From Porphyrobacter sp. (lineage in GTDB: Bacteria; Pseudomonadota; Alphaproteobacteria; Sphingomonadales; Sphingomonadaceae), in the NCBI GenBank assembly GCA_027533455.1, contig JAPZUC010000004.1, forward strand, positions 1 to 64,000: DNA of 64,000 bases, in the 5' to 3' direction. The first letter of the stretch is position 1. Each line of letters starts with the position of its first letter. A model generated the notes under the pieces. That model did no database searches and was not told the origin of the DNA. It saw only the letters and a list, made by a program, of their open reading frames with translations. The position numbers were made by a program, and so were the translations under genes. Below are positions 6,693-16,210 of the stretch, piece after piece.

Positions 6693-9572
6693 TCACAGCT
6701 TGTCGGCTTCAAGATATTCGACCGGCATATCAAGCGTCGCAATCTGGCCGTCGATCTGTTTGCGGTCACCCACGACCACGATCACGAGATTGCCGCTGCC
6801 CAGATATTCCCGCGCCGCCGCGTCGATCCCGGCGGCATCGATCCCGCGGTAAATGTCGGGCAGCTTCGTCTGGTAGTCGCCCGGACGGCCAAGCAGCTGG
6901 TTGCCGAGGATGGCCGAGAGCACTTGCCCGTTGGTCTGGAACCGATTGGGCAGGCCGCGCACATTGCCTTCGGTCACGCGCTGCAATTCCGTCTGGTCGA
7001 CCCCCTTGCTGGCCGGGAAGGTCGACAGGTTTTCCAGGATCGCCTTGATCGAATCCGCCGTGCGGTCGGACTGGACCGGGGAGAAGACGGTGAAGGCGCG
7101 CGGGCCGACGCCAGCGGTCAGCCCGCTGCGGATGCCATAGGTCCAGCCCTTTTCTTCACGCAGGTCCATGTTGAGGCGCGACAGGAAGCCGTCGCCGATC
7201 ACCTCGTTGGCCAGATCGAGCGCCTCGAGCCCGCCCTGCGTGCCGCGCACCGGCAGCACGCGGCCGAGCAGCAGCACGCTTTGCGGGCTGTTCGGGCGGT
7301 CGATCACCACCACTCGCGGACGTGCTGCGGGCACGGCTGCATCGAGATTCTTCTGCGGCTTGGCTCCGGCAGGCGCCTGCCAGTTGCCGAAGCTCTTCTC
7401 GAGCGATGCGACCAGTTCGGGCATGGCGATGTCGCCGACGACCGTGATGCGGGCATTGTCAGGGCGCAGCCAGCGGCCATGCTCGGCCCGCAAGGCTGCG
7501 GCGTCCAGCGAAGACACCACTTCCGGCAGCCCGCGCGCGCCGACGTTGCCGTATGGATGGTCGGGGCCATAGAGGATCGGGCCGATGGCACGCTGGGCAA
7601 GACCGAAGGGATTTGCACGCTCCTGCGCGATCCCTGCCAGCTGCTGACCCTTGGCGCGCGCGACATCCTCGGGCTTGAAGGCCGGATTGCGCACGATGTC
7701 CGCCACCAGCGCGAGCGAGGGCGCAAGGTTGGCAGTCAGCGCAGTCAACTGCACGGTGCTGGTATCGGTGCCGGTGCCGGTCGAAATCGAGGCGCCGAGG
7801 CGTTCCTGTTCGATCGCGATCTGTTCGGCGGTCAGGCTGAGGGTGCCCTCGTCAAGCAGGCCCATCATCAGCGATTGGGTGCCTGCTCGCGCCGCGCCAT
7901 CGGCGGCGTTGCCCGCGTCGAAGGTGATCGCCATGCTGATCTTGGGGATCGCGGTGCGCCGCGCCAAAGCGACTTCGATGCCGTTCGAAAGACGGGCAGT
8001 CTCCACCGCCGGGAAGGTGAGAGCGCCAACCGGCGATACGGCAGGGGCCTCGCGCGGGGGAGCGGTGCGGGTGACCGGGATCGGGGTCTTGGGATCGGGT
8101 GCGATCGCCCCCGCAGTATCCTCGTCGCCCCAACCGCCCATGCGCGCGCCATCAAGGGTGCGTTCGCCGGGCTGTATGGTGAGGGTGTAAGCGGGGCGGC
8201 CGAGCCAGCGCTGCAAGGCAGCCTGCACCTGCGCCGGCGTGAGGCGCGCGACGGTCTCCAGTTCCTTTTTGTAGTGCGCCGCATCGCCGGTGTAGAGCAG
8301 GCCTTCGGCTAGCGTCATGCCCTTGCCACCAAAGCCGCCGACCTCTTCGAGCGCGCCGATCTGGCCAGAGACAATCTGGGTCGCGGCGCGGGTCAGCTCG
8401 TCCGGAGTCGGCCCGCGGGCGACCAGCTCGGCAATGATCGCGTTGAACTTCGCTTCGGCAGCCGCCGGATCAACGCCCGGCTTCACATCCATCTGCGCCT
8501 GCAGAAAACTCAGCTGTTCAAACTGGAGTGCGGACGCCGTGACCGATACCGCCAGCTCGTCGCCGCGGACCAGTGCGTTGTCGAGCCGCGAGGAGGCCAG
8601 TCCGCCGAGGACGGTGAGCCCCGCCGCGAGCGGCACGGCGTCGGGATCGGTGATGGCCGGCCCCGTCCAGTTCTTCATGATGCGGGTAACGGGCACCTGA
8701 TCGGTGATTGTCTCGCGTTTTTCGGCTGCCAGCGTCACCGGCTGCGCCGTGGTGCGCGCCACTTCGGGCCCGCGCGGGATCGCGCCGAACCAGCGTTCGA
8801 CCATCGGGCGTGCGGTTTTGGCGTCGATGTCGCCCGCCAGCACCAGCACCACGTTGTTGGGGGCATAGTTATCGGTGAACCACTTGCGCACGTCGGTCAG
8901 GCTGGCCGCGTCAAGATCCGCCATCGAGCCGATGGTCGAATGGCGGTAGGGGTGGCCGACCGGCAGCAGGCCCTCGGCAAGCTTGTATTCGACAAGACCG
9001 TAGGGCGCATTGTCGCCCTGCCGCTTCTCGTTCTGGACAACGCCCCGCTGCTTGTCGAGTTTGTCCTGCGTCACCGCGCCGAGCAGGTAGCCCATGCGGT
9101 CGCTTTCCATGAACAGCGCAAGGTCGAGCGCGCCGGTCGGCACGGTCTCGACATAGTTCGTGCGGTCATACCAGGTCGAACCATTGGTACTGGTCGATCC
9201 GGCGGCTTCGAGCGGGATGTCGAAGTTCTCGACGTTCTCCGATCCGCCGAACATCAGGTGTTCGAAAAGGTGGGCAAAGCCGGTGCGGCCGCGCGGTTCG
9301 CTCTTGCTGCCGACACGGTAATAGGTCGTCACGCCCACCACCGGGCTCTTGCGATCCTCGTGCACCACCACGGTGAGACCGTTTTCCAGCTCGAACTTCT
9401 CGAACGGGATTTTCACCTGCGACACCAGCGTCGGCAGATCGGCGGGCGCTTGCGGAGCGGTCGCGGCGGCAGCCGGGGCGGGCGCCTTGGGCTTTGCCAT
9501 CACGGGCGCAGAAGGCGCCGAAAGCACGAGCGCAAGCGCCGAAAGGCTGGCGGCAGCGAAACGATAGGTCAT
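6693..9572 (-). CDS. M16-family zinc metallopeptidase (two-repeat, exported)
   Basis: The 959-residue protein has a signal peptide (first about 26 residues, ending SAPVMA-KP), then two M16 modules. The first carries the inverted zinc motif HLFEHLMF (H101, E104, H105) with the distal E expected near residue 180 (LVEYKLAEG region is adjacent). The second half (LRPDNARITVVGD, RVVVIDRPNSPQSVLLLGR, DFLSRLNMDLREEKGWTYG-like) is the inactive M16 repeat that helps bind substrate. Such pitrilysin-like enzymes degrade peptides in the periplasm. It starts 45 bp after the acylase stop on the same strand, so the two probably form one transcript. Confidence 0.92.
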   Translation of the reverse strand: MTYRFAAASLSALALVLSAPSAPVMAKPKAPAPAAAATAPQAPADLPTLVSQVKIPFEKFELENGLTVVVHEDRKSPVVGVTTYYRVGSKSEPRGRTGFAHLFEHLMFGGSENVENFDIPLEAAGSTSTNGSTWYDRTNYVETVPTGALDLALFMESDRMGYLLGAVTQDKLDKQRGVVQNEKRQGDNAPYGLVEYKLAEGLLPVGHPYRHSTIGSMADLDAASLTDVRKWFTDNYAPNNVVLVLAGDIDAKTARPMVERWFGAIPRGPEVARTTAQPVTLAAEKRETITDQVPVTRIMKNWTGPAITDPDAVPLAAGLTVLGGLASSRLDNALVRGDELAVSVTASALQFEQLSFLQAQMDVKPGVDPAAAEAKFNAIIAELVARGPTPDELTRAATQIVSGQIGALEEVGGFGGKGMTLAEGLLYTGDAAHYKKELETVARLTPAQVQAALQRWLGRPAYTLTIQPGERTLDGARMGGWGDEDTAGAIAPDPKTPIPVTRTAPPREAPAVSPVGALTFPAVETARLSNGIEVALARRTAIPKISMAITFDAGNAADGAARAGTQSLMMGLLDEGTLSLTAEQIAIEQERLGASISTGTGTDTSTVQLTALTANLAPSLALVADIVRNPAFKPEDVARAKGQQLAGIAQERANPFGLAQRAIGPILYGPDHPYGNVGARGLPEVVSSLDAAALRAEHGRWLRPDNARITVVGDIAMPELVASLEKSFGNWQAPAGAKPQKNLDAAVPAARPRVVVIDRPNSPQSVLLLGRVLPVRGTQGGLEALDLANEVIGDGFLSRLNMDLREEKGWTYGIRSGLTAGVGPRAFTVFSPVQSDRTADSIKAILENLSTFPASKGVDQTELQRVTEGNVRGLPNRFQTNGQVLSAILGNQLLGRPGDYQTKLPDIYRGIDAAGIDAAAREYLGSGNLVIVVVGDRKQIDGQIATLDMPVEYLEADKL

Positions 9573-9617
9573 GGAAGAAGGCTCCGGTGCAAATTCAGGA
9601 ACGGGGGAGGGTAAAGG

Positions 9618-11834
9618 TCAGCGCGCGGTGGTGAAGGTTTTGACGGAAGGTCGGCGGCTGCTGGCTAGCGCCAGTAGATCATCGCGCCAGAAATGCACCG
9701 GCTTCAGCTTGTGTTCGACGAATAGCTGCATCTGGTCGGTATAGTGCGGGCTGTCGGGCCGCGTGCTCGCCGCGCCGAAGGGCTGGACCGAACGAGAGAT
9801 AACCCGCTGCCCCGGCGCCCATTCGATCCACATGATGAAGCTGTCGCCATGCTTGAGGCTCAAGCGGCCATCTTCGGCCACGTCCCAGGTCGTGGCGGCG
9901 CGCAGGGTGTCCGAACCGCCGTCGACGGGAAGATCGCGCTTCCCCTGCCGCAGTCGCACCAGATAGCCGAGCGGCGGATCGAGACGGCCGAAGTGCTGCA
10001 TCAGGTGGTCACTCGCCGCCTTCAGCTTTTCTGCCACTTCAGGGAAGGGCTTGTTGTTGTAATCGGCGGCCATGAAGTCGCGGATCATCAGCATCGCCAG
10101 CGCATCGGCCTTGCCCTGGTTGTCGGAGGTGAAATCCCACGACAGCAGCAGATCGCGCGCCACGGCGAGCTCGTCGTCTGCTTTCATCGCTTCCAGCGCA
10201 TCGAAGAGTCGCGCGACGTAGCCGGTGCGCTCGTAGCCGGTGTCGTATTTGATGCGCTCCAGCGTGGCGCGGTCGAGCACGCCTGCCTCGGACAGCAGCT
10301 TGTAGGCTCGCTGCGAACGGTTGGTCTGCTTGAGTTCGATGCCCAGTGCGGGCGAGAAGCTCGCCGGATCGAGGTCGCTGCCCCTGCCTGCGGCGGTGAA
10401 GGGGGTGTTGTTCGAGTTGTAGACCCAGCCCGATGCGGGGTTCACGATCTTCGGCAGGGCGGCATAATCGACCGCGCCTTGCCAGATGAGGTCGCTGCGA
10501 TTGCCCGGCAGCACGCTCCGCCAATCCGCTTTCACGCCTTCGGGCCGCGCAGGGATGGCGGCGTTGTACACATAGGCGATGGTGCCGGTCTTGTCGGCGT
10601 AGATGAAGTTGGTCGAGGGGATGGCGAGGCGCGCAATTTGCGATTCCCATTCCCCGAAGGTCTTGGCCTTGTTGATGCGGTAATAGGCATCAAGCTGCTG
10701 CAACTGCCCGATCCCGCCATAGCGGATCGCAAATGCGCCCTTGGCGTTGCGGATCACCGGCCCGTGGACAGAGCGCAGCACTTCGCGCCGGATTGGCAGC
10801 ACCACCGGGCCGACCTTGACCGGCAGCGTCACCCACTCGCTTTCCAGATCGCGCCATTGCCCGTCGAGCTTGTAGCGGGTGCCGCTCTCGTCGAGCTCCA
10901 GCTGGTAGACGTCGATCATGTCAGGCGTGTTGACCGTATTGGTCCAACCCAGATGTTCGTTGTGGCCTAGGAAGGGGAAGGGCGATCCGGGGAAGTTCGC
11001 GCCGGCAAAGTGCCAGCCTTCGCCGCTTTCCACGACCAGTTCGTACCACGCCACGCCGCCGCGCAAGGGCTGATGCGAATTGGAGATAAGCGTGGTGGTG
11101 CCGCCGCCCTTCTGAGGCGCGACCGCGAAGGCGTTGGATCCGAGGTGTTCGGCATCCTCGCCAAGCGGCAAGACGAGCGTGCGGGCCTGCTTTTGTGCTG
11201 CCTCAGCGGCGGGTTCAGCACCCGGGAGCGGCGGGCGAGGGAAGCCGGGAATGTCGGGGCCATGCTCGCGGCGCAGATCTTCGCCCGCCACCAGCGGCCC
11301 GATTACGCCATCAAGACCGAAGAAGAACGGCTGGCGCAGCGCAAAGCCTGCGGCAACATCCATGCCCGCCACTGGAAACAGGCCCGCCAGCTTCACCTCG
11401 CCGGGGTGCTGCGCGGCATATTGGTTGAGCCCCGCGGCATAGGCCTCGAACAGCGCGCGGGTATCGGCGGGCAGCTTGGGATATTCCCGCTCGGCTGTGC
11501 CGCGCGCGTCGATCAGGTGGTAGACGTAATCGACCTTCGCGCCGTCCTCGCCCGCGATCGCGCCATAGCGGCCGCGCGACATGGCGACCACATCCTGCAG
11601 GGTGAAGAAATCGTCCTGAGCATGAGCAATGGCGACACCATAGGCGGTATCGGCATCGGTCTTGCCGGTGATGTGCGGCACGCCCCATTCATCACGGATG
11701 ATCTCGGCCGAATAGGTGCGTTCGGCGGCAGGCTCGGCGGCGGTCGCCATAAAGGGCTCCCAGGTGGCGAGCACCGCAAAGCCGAGCAACGCCACGGCCG
11801 CCAGCGCAAATGCGCCGCGCTTGACCCAGATCAT
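9618..11834 (-). CDS. Penicillin-acylase-family (S45) Ntn hydrolase
   Basis: The 738-residue precursor starts MIWVKRGAFALAAVALLGFA, an export signal/anchor. Family motifs are RDEWGVPHITGKTDADTAYG (alpha subunit start), then HLGSNAFAVAP with S233 as the predicted N-terminal nucleophile exposed by autocatalytic cleavage, then NSHQPLRGGVAWYE, GHNEHLGWTNTVNTPD and FIYADKTGTIAYVYN. The enzyme would hydrolyse an amide bond in the periplasm. Relatives act on beta-lactams, acyl-homoserine lactones or other N-acyl compounds, and the substrate cannot be read here. ATG 11834 is preceded by GGAGAG; an in-frame ATG at 11870 would add 12 residues. It is likely co-transcribed with the M16 peptidase. Confidence 0.9.
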   Translation of the reverse strand: MIWVKRGAFALAAVALLGFAVLATWEPFMATAAEPAAERTYSAEIIRDEWGVPHITGKTDADTAYGVAIAHAQDDFFTLQDVVAMSRGRYGAIAGEDGAKVDYVYHLIDARGTAEREYPKLPADTRALFEAYAAGLNQYAAQHPGEVKLAGLFPVAGMDVAAGFALRQPFFFGLDGVIGPLVAGEDLRREHGPDIPGFPRPPLPGAEPAAEAAQKQARTLVLPLGEDAEHLGSNAFAVAPQKGGGTTTLISNSHQPLRGGVAWYELVVESGEGWHFAGANFPGSPFPFLGHNEHLGWTNTVNTPDMIDVYQLELDESGTRYKLDGQWRDLESEWVTLPVKVGPVVLPIRREVLRSVHGPVIRNAKGAFAIRYGGIGQLQQLDAYYRINKAKTFGEWESQIARLAIPSTNFIYADKTGTIAYVYNAAIPARPEGVKADWRSVLPGNRSDLIWQGAVDYAALPKIVNPASGWVYNSNNTPFTAAGRGSDLDPASFSPALGIELKQTNRSQRAYKLLSEAGVLDRATLERIKYDTGYERTGYVARLFDALEAMKADDELAVARDLLLSWDFTSDNQGKADALAMLMIRDFMAADYNNKPFPEVAEKLKAASDHLMQHFGRLDPPLGYLVRLRQGKRDLPVDGGSDTLRAATTWDVAEDGRLSLKHGDSFIMWIEWAPGQRVISRSVQPFGAASTRPDSPHYTDQMQLFVEHKLKPVHFWRDDLLALASSRRPSVKTFTTAR

Positions 11835-11920
11835 AACCGATTTCTCTCCCAAAGCGTAAGCAAGCTCCATCGCTTGGCCCGGGTGCGAGGTCAAGGCTGG
11901 CGCCGCGCCTCGGGCCGCCT

Positions 11921-11950
11921 CTTGCCTTGTGCTTTGATCGCACCCACCTA
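11921..11950 (+). promoter_or_regulatory. Possible heat-shock (sigma-32) promoter of clpB
   Basis: CTTGCCT (11921-11927) and CCCACCTA (11943-11950), separated by 15 bp, resemble the -35 CTTGAAA and -10 CCCCAT elements of RpoH promoters and lie about 100 bp before clpB. The match is partial and rests mainly on the known heat-shock control of clpB. Confidence 0.35.
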
Positions 11951-11992
11951 GTCGAGTAATACACCTGCGGGAGAATTTCGCGGCGGGGGCTT

Positions 11993-12012
11993 GTGTTGCC
12001 AATGTGCAACAC
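11993..12012. promoter_or_regulatory. Inverted repeat in the clpB leader
   Basis: GTGTTGC (11993-11999) and GCAACAC (12006-12012) form a perfect 7-bp inverted repeat with a 6-bp spacer, 36 bp before the clpB start. It could be an operator or a small 5' UTR hairpin. It does not match the CIRCE element. Confidence 0.4.
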
Positions 12013-12048
12013 TATCTGCTGACGGTAAGTTGGAGGGTTTGGACGACC

Positions 12049-14625
12049 ATGAATCTCGAAAAGTTCACCGACCGGGCAAAGGGCTTCCTGCAGGCCGCGC
12101 AGACGGTCGCGATCCGCCTCAATCACCAGCGCATTACTCCGCTGCATATCGCCAAGGCTCTGCTTGAGGACAGCGAGGGAATGGCCGCGGGGCTGATCCA
12201 GCGTGCTGGCGGCACGGCGCCGCTGGCGGCGACCGCTATCGATGCGGGCCTTTCGAAACTCCCGGCAGTGACCGGCAGCGGCGCGCAGTCGACTCCGGGG
12301 CTCGACAATGATGCTGTGCGCCTGCTCGATTCTGCCGAACAGCTGGCGGAGAAGGCGGGCGATTCCTACGTCACTGTCGAGCGCCTCCTGACCGCGCTTG
12401 CCCTGTCGCCAGGTGCCGCTGGGGAGGCCTTGAAGGCCGCAGGGGTGACCCCGCAGAACCTCAATGCTGCTATCGAGCAACTGCGCGGCGGCAAGCGCGC
12501 CGACAGCGCCGGGGCCGAAAGCACCTATGACGCGATGGAGAAATTTGCCCGCGACCTCACCAAGGCCGCGCGCGAGGGCAAGCTCGATCCGGTGATCGGC
12601 CGCGACGAGGAAATTCGCCGCACCATCCAGATCCTCGCCCGGCGCACAAAGAACAACCCCGCGCTGATCGGCGAGCCCGGCACCGGCAAGACCGCGATTG
12701 CCGAAGGATTGGCCTTGCGGATTGCTAACGGCGATGTGCCCGACAGCCTCAAGGGCCGCACCCTCATGTCGCTCGACATGGGCGCGCTGATCGCGGGCGC
12801 GAAGTACCGCGGCGAGTTCGAGGAACGGCTCAAGTCCGTGCTCGACGAGGTCAAACACGCGGAGGGCCAGATCATCTTGTTCATCGACGAGATGCACACC
12901 CTGATCGGCGCGGGTGCGTCCGAAGGCTCGATGGATGCCTCGAACCTGCTCAAGCCGGCCCTTTCACGCGGCGAGTTGCACTGCATCGGCGCGACCACGC
13001 TCGATGAATACCAGAAGTATGTCGAGAAGGACCCCGCGCTCCAGCGGCGGTTCCAGCCGGTGTTTATTGCCGAACCGACGGTCGAGGACACGATCTCGAT
13101 CCTGCGCGGCATCAAGGACAAGTACGAGCTGCACCACGGGGTGCGCATCACTGATGGGGCCATTGTGGCCGCGGCAAAGCTGTCCGATCGCTATATCTCC
13201 AACCGCTTCCTGCCCGACAAGGCCATCGACCTGATGGACGAGGCGGCGAGCCGCATCCGCATGGAAGTGGAGAGCAAGCCCGAAGAGATCGAGGCGCTCG
13301 ACCGGCGAATCATTCAGCTCAAGATCGAGGAACAGGCGCTCCAGAAAGAGACCGACCAGAACTCGAAGGACCGCCTCGTCGCGCTGCGCGAAGAGCTGGC
13401 GAACCTTGAGCAACAGTCCGCCGAACTCACCACCCGCTGGCAGAACGAGCGTGACAAGATCGAGGCCGAAGGCAAGATCAAGGAACAGCTCGATACGGCG
13501 CGTCTGGAGCTGGAACAGGCGCAGCGCGAGGGCGATCTCGCCAAGGCGGGCGAGCTGTCCTACGGCACGATCCCCGCACTCGAAAAGCAGCTTGCCGAGG
13601 CGCAGGGCCAGGCCGCCAACGCGATGCTGCGCGAGGAGGTGACCGAAGAAGATATCGCCGGCGTCGTCAGCCGCTGGACGGGCGTGCCGGTCGACAAGAT
13701 GATGGAGGGCGAGCGCGAGAAGCTGCTGGCAATGGAGGAAATCCTCGGCAAGCGCGTGATCGGCCAGAGCCAGGCGATCGAGGCCGTATCCAAGGCGGTC
13801 CGCCGCGCGCGGGCGGGGCTTCAGGACCCGGGCCGTCCGCTCGGCTCCTTCCTGTTCCTCGGCCCCACGGGCGTCGGCAAGACCGAGCTGACCAAGGCGC
13901 TTGCCGGGTTCCTGTTCGATGACGACAGCGCGATGGTGCGCATCGACATGAGCGAGTTCATGGAGAAGCACGCCGTCGCCCGCCTGATCGGCGCGCCTCC
14001 GGGCTATGTCGGTTATGAAGAGGGCGGCGTGCTGACCGAAGCCGTGCGCCGCCGCCCCTATCAGGTGGTGCTGTTCGATGAGGTCGAGAAGGCGCACAGC
14101 GACGTCTTCAATGTGCTGCTCCAGGTGCTTGACGACGGACGCCTGACTGACGGGCAGGGCCGGGTGGTGGACTTCAGCAACACGCTGATCATCCTCACCA
14201 GCAACCTTGGCAGCCAGTATCTCGCCAACCTCCCCGACGGGGCGGAGACTGCCAGTGTCGAGAAGGACGTGATGGACGTGGTGCGCGGGCATTTCCGGCC
14301 CGAGTTCCTCAATCGCCTCGACGAGATCATCCTGTTCCATCGTCTGGGTCAGGAGCACATGGCACCGATCGTCGATATTCAGGTGAGGCGCGTGCAGAAG
14401 CTGCTGGCGGATCGCAAGATCACGCTCGATCTGACCGATGCGGCAATGCGCTGGCTTGGCCGAGTGGGATATGATCCGGTCTATGGCGCACGGCCGCTGA
14501 AGCGGGCGGTGCAGCGCTATCTGCAAGACCCGCTCGCCGAGATGCTGCTGGCCGGTAATCTGCCCGATGGCAGCACGCTGAAAATCGACGAGGGTGACGG
14601 AAAGCTGACCATGCAGGTCGTCTGA
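12049..14625 (+). CDS. clpB: ATP-dependent chaperone ClpB
   Basis: The 858-residue disaggregase works with DnaK to pull apart aggregated proteins after heat stress. It has a ClpN domain ([18 protein letters not shown]), AAA+ module 1 with Walker A GEPGTGKT at about 207 and Walker B ILFIDEMH, the long coiled-coil middle domain (about 400-540, rich in E/Q/K/L), AAA+ module 2 with GPTGVGKT at about 604, GYVGYEEGG and [11 protein letters not shown], and the C-terminal D2-small domain ([16 protein letters not shown]). The length matches ClpB and the middle domain separates it from ClpA/ClpC. Start 12049 gives the canonical N terminus. A terminator follows. Confidence 0.97.
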   Translation: MNLEKFTDRAKGFLQAAQTVAIRLNHQRITPLHIAKALLEDSEGMAAGLIQRAGGTAPLAATAIDAGLSKLPAVTGSGAQSTPGLDNDAVRLLDSAEQLAEKAGDSYVTVERLLTALALSPGAAGEALKAAGVTPQNLNAAIEQLRGGKRADSAGAESTYDAMEKFARDLTKAAREGKLDPVIGRDEEIRRTIQILARRTKNNPALIGEPGTGKTAIAEGLALRIANGDVPDSLKGRTLMSLDMGALIAGAKYRGEFEERLKSVLDEVKHAEGQIILFIDEMHTLIGAGASEGSMDASNLLKPALSRGELHCIGATTLDEYQKYVEKDPALQRRFQPVFIAEPTVEDTISILRGIKDKYELHHGVRITDGAIVAAAKLSDRYISNRFLPDKAIDLMDEAASRIRMEVESKPEEIEALDRRIIQLKIEEQALQKETDQNSKDRLVALREELANLEQQSAELTTRWQNERDKIEAEGKIKEQLDTARLELEQAQREGDLAKAGELSYGTIPALEKQLAEAQGQAANAMLREEVTEEDIAGVVSRWTGVPVDKMMEGEREKLLAMEEILGKRVIGQSQAIEAVSKAVRRARAGLQDPGRPLGSFLFLGPTGVGKTELTKALAGFLFDDDSAMVRIDMSEFMEKHAVARLIGAPPGYVGYEEGGVLTEAVRRRPYQVVLFDEVEKAHSDVFNVLLQVLDDGRLTDGQGRVVDFSNTLIILTSNLGSQYLANLPDGAETASVEKDVMDVVRGHFRPEFLNRLDEIILFHRLGQEHMAPIVDIQVRRVQKLLADRKITLDLTDAAMRWLGRVGYDPVYGARPLKRAVQRYLQDPLAEMLLAGNLPDGSTLKIDEGDGKLTMQVV

Positions 14626-14653
14626 CCTCTTCACCTCGCCACAAACAACAAGG

Positions 14654-14682
14654 AAAGGCCCCGGTGTTCCGGGGCCTTTTCA
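14654..14682 (+). terminator. Rho-independent terminator of clpB
   Basis: AAAGGCCCCGG pairs with CCGGGGCCTTTT (14654-14680) around a short GTGTT loop, 29 bp after the clpB stop, with a T tract on the plus strand. Confidence 0.85.
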
Positions 14683-14843
14683 TGTCCGGCCTTGCAAGGA
14701 TGCTTTGCACTCTCATGCCGCGGCCAGCGGGGGCTGTTGGCACCCGTACATCGGCACCCGAAAGACTTTGAGGGGGCGATGCGCTGTGCTAATCGCCCCG
14801 CAACATCGAGGGATTGCCTCCTGAAGGGGCACGGGCGGCACTT

Positions 14844-15569
14844 ATGCTTGAGTTGAACACGAAGATCGATCGCAAGGCGCTTGCAGAGCGGTTCCGCGCC
14901 GAGGGGCGCGTTCAGGTGCCCGATGTTCTCACCCATGATAGTGCCGAGCGACTGCGCGCCCTGCTGCTGCAGGCGACACCGTGGCAACTCGTCTGGCAGG
15001 CCGGCGAAGATGGCACCGTCGAAACAATAGCGACCCGCCAGCTTTCCGCCCCCGAGGCACAGGCCAAGGGCGCGCAGGCCGCCGCCGCCACTGACACCGC
15101 CGCGCGTGCGGGGCAATATGCTTTCCGATTTGCCAGTTACCCGATCCTGACGGCCTATCTTGAAGGCTGGGATCGGGGCGGGCCGCACGAGACCATCATC
15201 GAAGGCCTCAACAGCCCGGACGTGCTCGAACTGGTGCGCGAAGTGACGGGGATTGCGGAGTTGATCAAGGCCGACGCGCAGGCAACCTTGTTTGCACCCA
15301 ACCATTTCCTCGGCAAGCACACCGATGCCAACAAGGGCCAAGGCTGGCGGATCGCCTATGTCCTCAACCTTGCGCCTGACGACTGGCACCCCGATTGGGG
15401 CGGCTATCTTCAATTCCTCGACGAGAATGGCGACATCACGCTGGGCTGGCGCCCGCGGTTCAATGTCCTCAATCTCTTCGCAGTGCCTTGCGCGCATTCG
15501 GTCAGCTATGTCACGCCCTTTGCACCGCCGGGAAGAACTGCCATCACAGGGTGGTTCAGGGATAACTAG
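14844..15569 (+). CDS. 2-oxoglutarate/Fe(II)-dependent oxygenase (prolyl-hydroxylase-like)
   Basis: The 241-residue protein carries the HxD...H facial triad of the double-stranded beta-helix oxygenases: H159 and D161 in FLGKHTDANKG, H218 in VPCAHSVSYV, and the 2OG-binding R231 in PPGRTAITGWF. GGYLQFLDENGDI is the typical strand between them. This is the Tpa1/Ofd1-like prolyl-hydroxylase branch; the substrate is unknown. It has no signal peptide, so it is cytoplasmic. ATG 14844 was chosen over a TTG ten codons upstream. Its neighbours include a second 2OG-type oxygenase fused to TPRs (16211) and a TonB receptor. An association of such oxygenases with TonB receptors recurs in sphingomonads and caulobacters. 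Confidence 0.85.
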   Translation: MLELNTKIDRKALAERFRAEGRVQVPDVLTHDSAERLRALLLQATPWQLVWQAGEDGTVETIATRQLSAPEAQAKGAQAAAATDTAARAGQYAFRFASYPILTAYLEGWDRGGPHETIIEGLNSPDVLELVREVTGIAELIKADAQATLFAPNHFLGKHTDANKGQGWRIAYVLNLAPDDWHPDWGGYLQFLDENGDITLGWRPRFNVLNLFAVPCAHSVSYVTPFAPPGRTAITGWFRDN

Positions 15570-15624
15570 ACGCTGGCAGAGACCTGCCGTGACACGCGCG
15601 CCAGCACAGGGAGATCGTCGTATC

Positions 15625-16164
15625 ATGATCCGAACGCACCGGTTTATCGCCAGCGCTTTTGCCGCTTCGCTGCTCATCGCCGCAGGCGCGGCGCAAGCGG
15701 AAGACAAGGACAAGCGCGAAAAGCCCATGCCCGAGGTCTTCGCCAAGGTGCTCGATTGCCGCAAGCTGGAAGACCCGGCGGCGCGCTTGTCATGCTTTGA
15801 CACCTCGGTGGCCGCACTCGAAACGGCGAACGAGCAGAAAGCCGTGGTCGTGATGAGCGAGGAGACAGTGCAGGAAACGCGGCGCGGCCTGTTCGGGCTG
15901 ACGCTTCCGCGGCTTGGCCTGTTTGGCGATTCAGACGAAGACGAGGGCCTCAAGGAACTCACGACCACGATCACATCGGTGCGCGGCGGAGATGGGGCAT
16001 GGGTGCTCACACTGGCGGACGGCGCGATGTGGCAACAGACCGACGGGTCCTATCTGCGCACGCCCAAGTCGGGGCAGTCGATCACGATCAGGAAGGCGGC
16101 GCTGGGCAGCTATATGGCCAAGGTGGAAGGCGGCATCGGCTTCAGGGTCAAACGCGTAAACTAG
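15625..16164 (+). CDS. Exported hypothetical protein with C-x(11)-C motif
   Basis: The 179-residue protein has a clear signal peptide (MIRTHRFIASAFAASLLIAAGAAQA-ED). It is followed by VLDCRKLEDPAARLSCFDTSV, a two-cysteine, RL-C-D helix-hairpin motif common at the N terminus of periplasmic proteins in proteobacteria. The C-terminal half (TTTITSVRGGDGAWVLTLADGAMWQQTDGSYLR...GFRVKRVN) looks like a small beta domain. No enzyme signature is visible. It lies 55 bp after the oxygenase and 46 bp before the TPR-oxygenase on the same strand, so the three may be one transcript. Confidence 0.75.
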   Translation: MIRTHRFIASAFAASLLIAAGAAQAEDKDKREKPMPEVFAKVLDCRKLEDPAARLSCFDTSVAALETANEQKAVVVMSEETVQETRRGLFGLTLPRLGLFGDSDEDEGLKELTTTITSVRGGDGAWVLTLADGAMWQQTDGSYLRTPKSGQSITIRKAALGSYMAKVEGGIGFRVKRVN

Positions 16165-16210
16165 GCTGCGGGCTCTGCCTGCCGGGGCTGTGCCCGAAGG
16201 ACACCTTGCA

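Noticed and set aside
6612..8312. 566-codon plus-strand frame opposite the M16 peptidase
   Set aside because: Arg/Ala/His-rich sequence without any domain; the peptidase on the other strand is unambiguous.
12964..14634. 556-codon minus-strand frame opposite clpB
   Set aside because: Composition and position show it to be the complement shadow of the conserved ClpB coding sequence.
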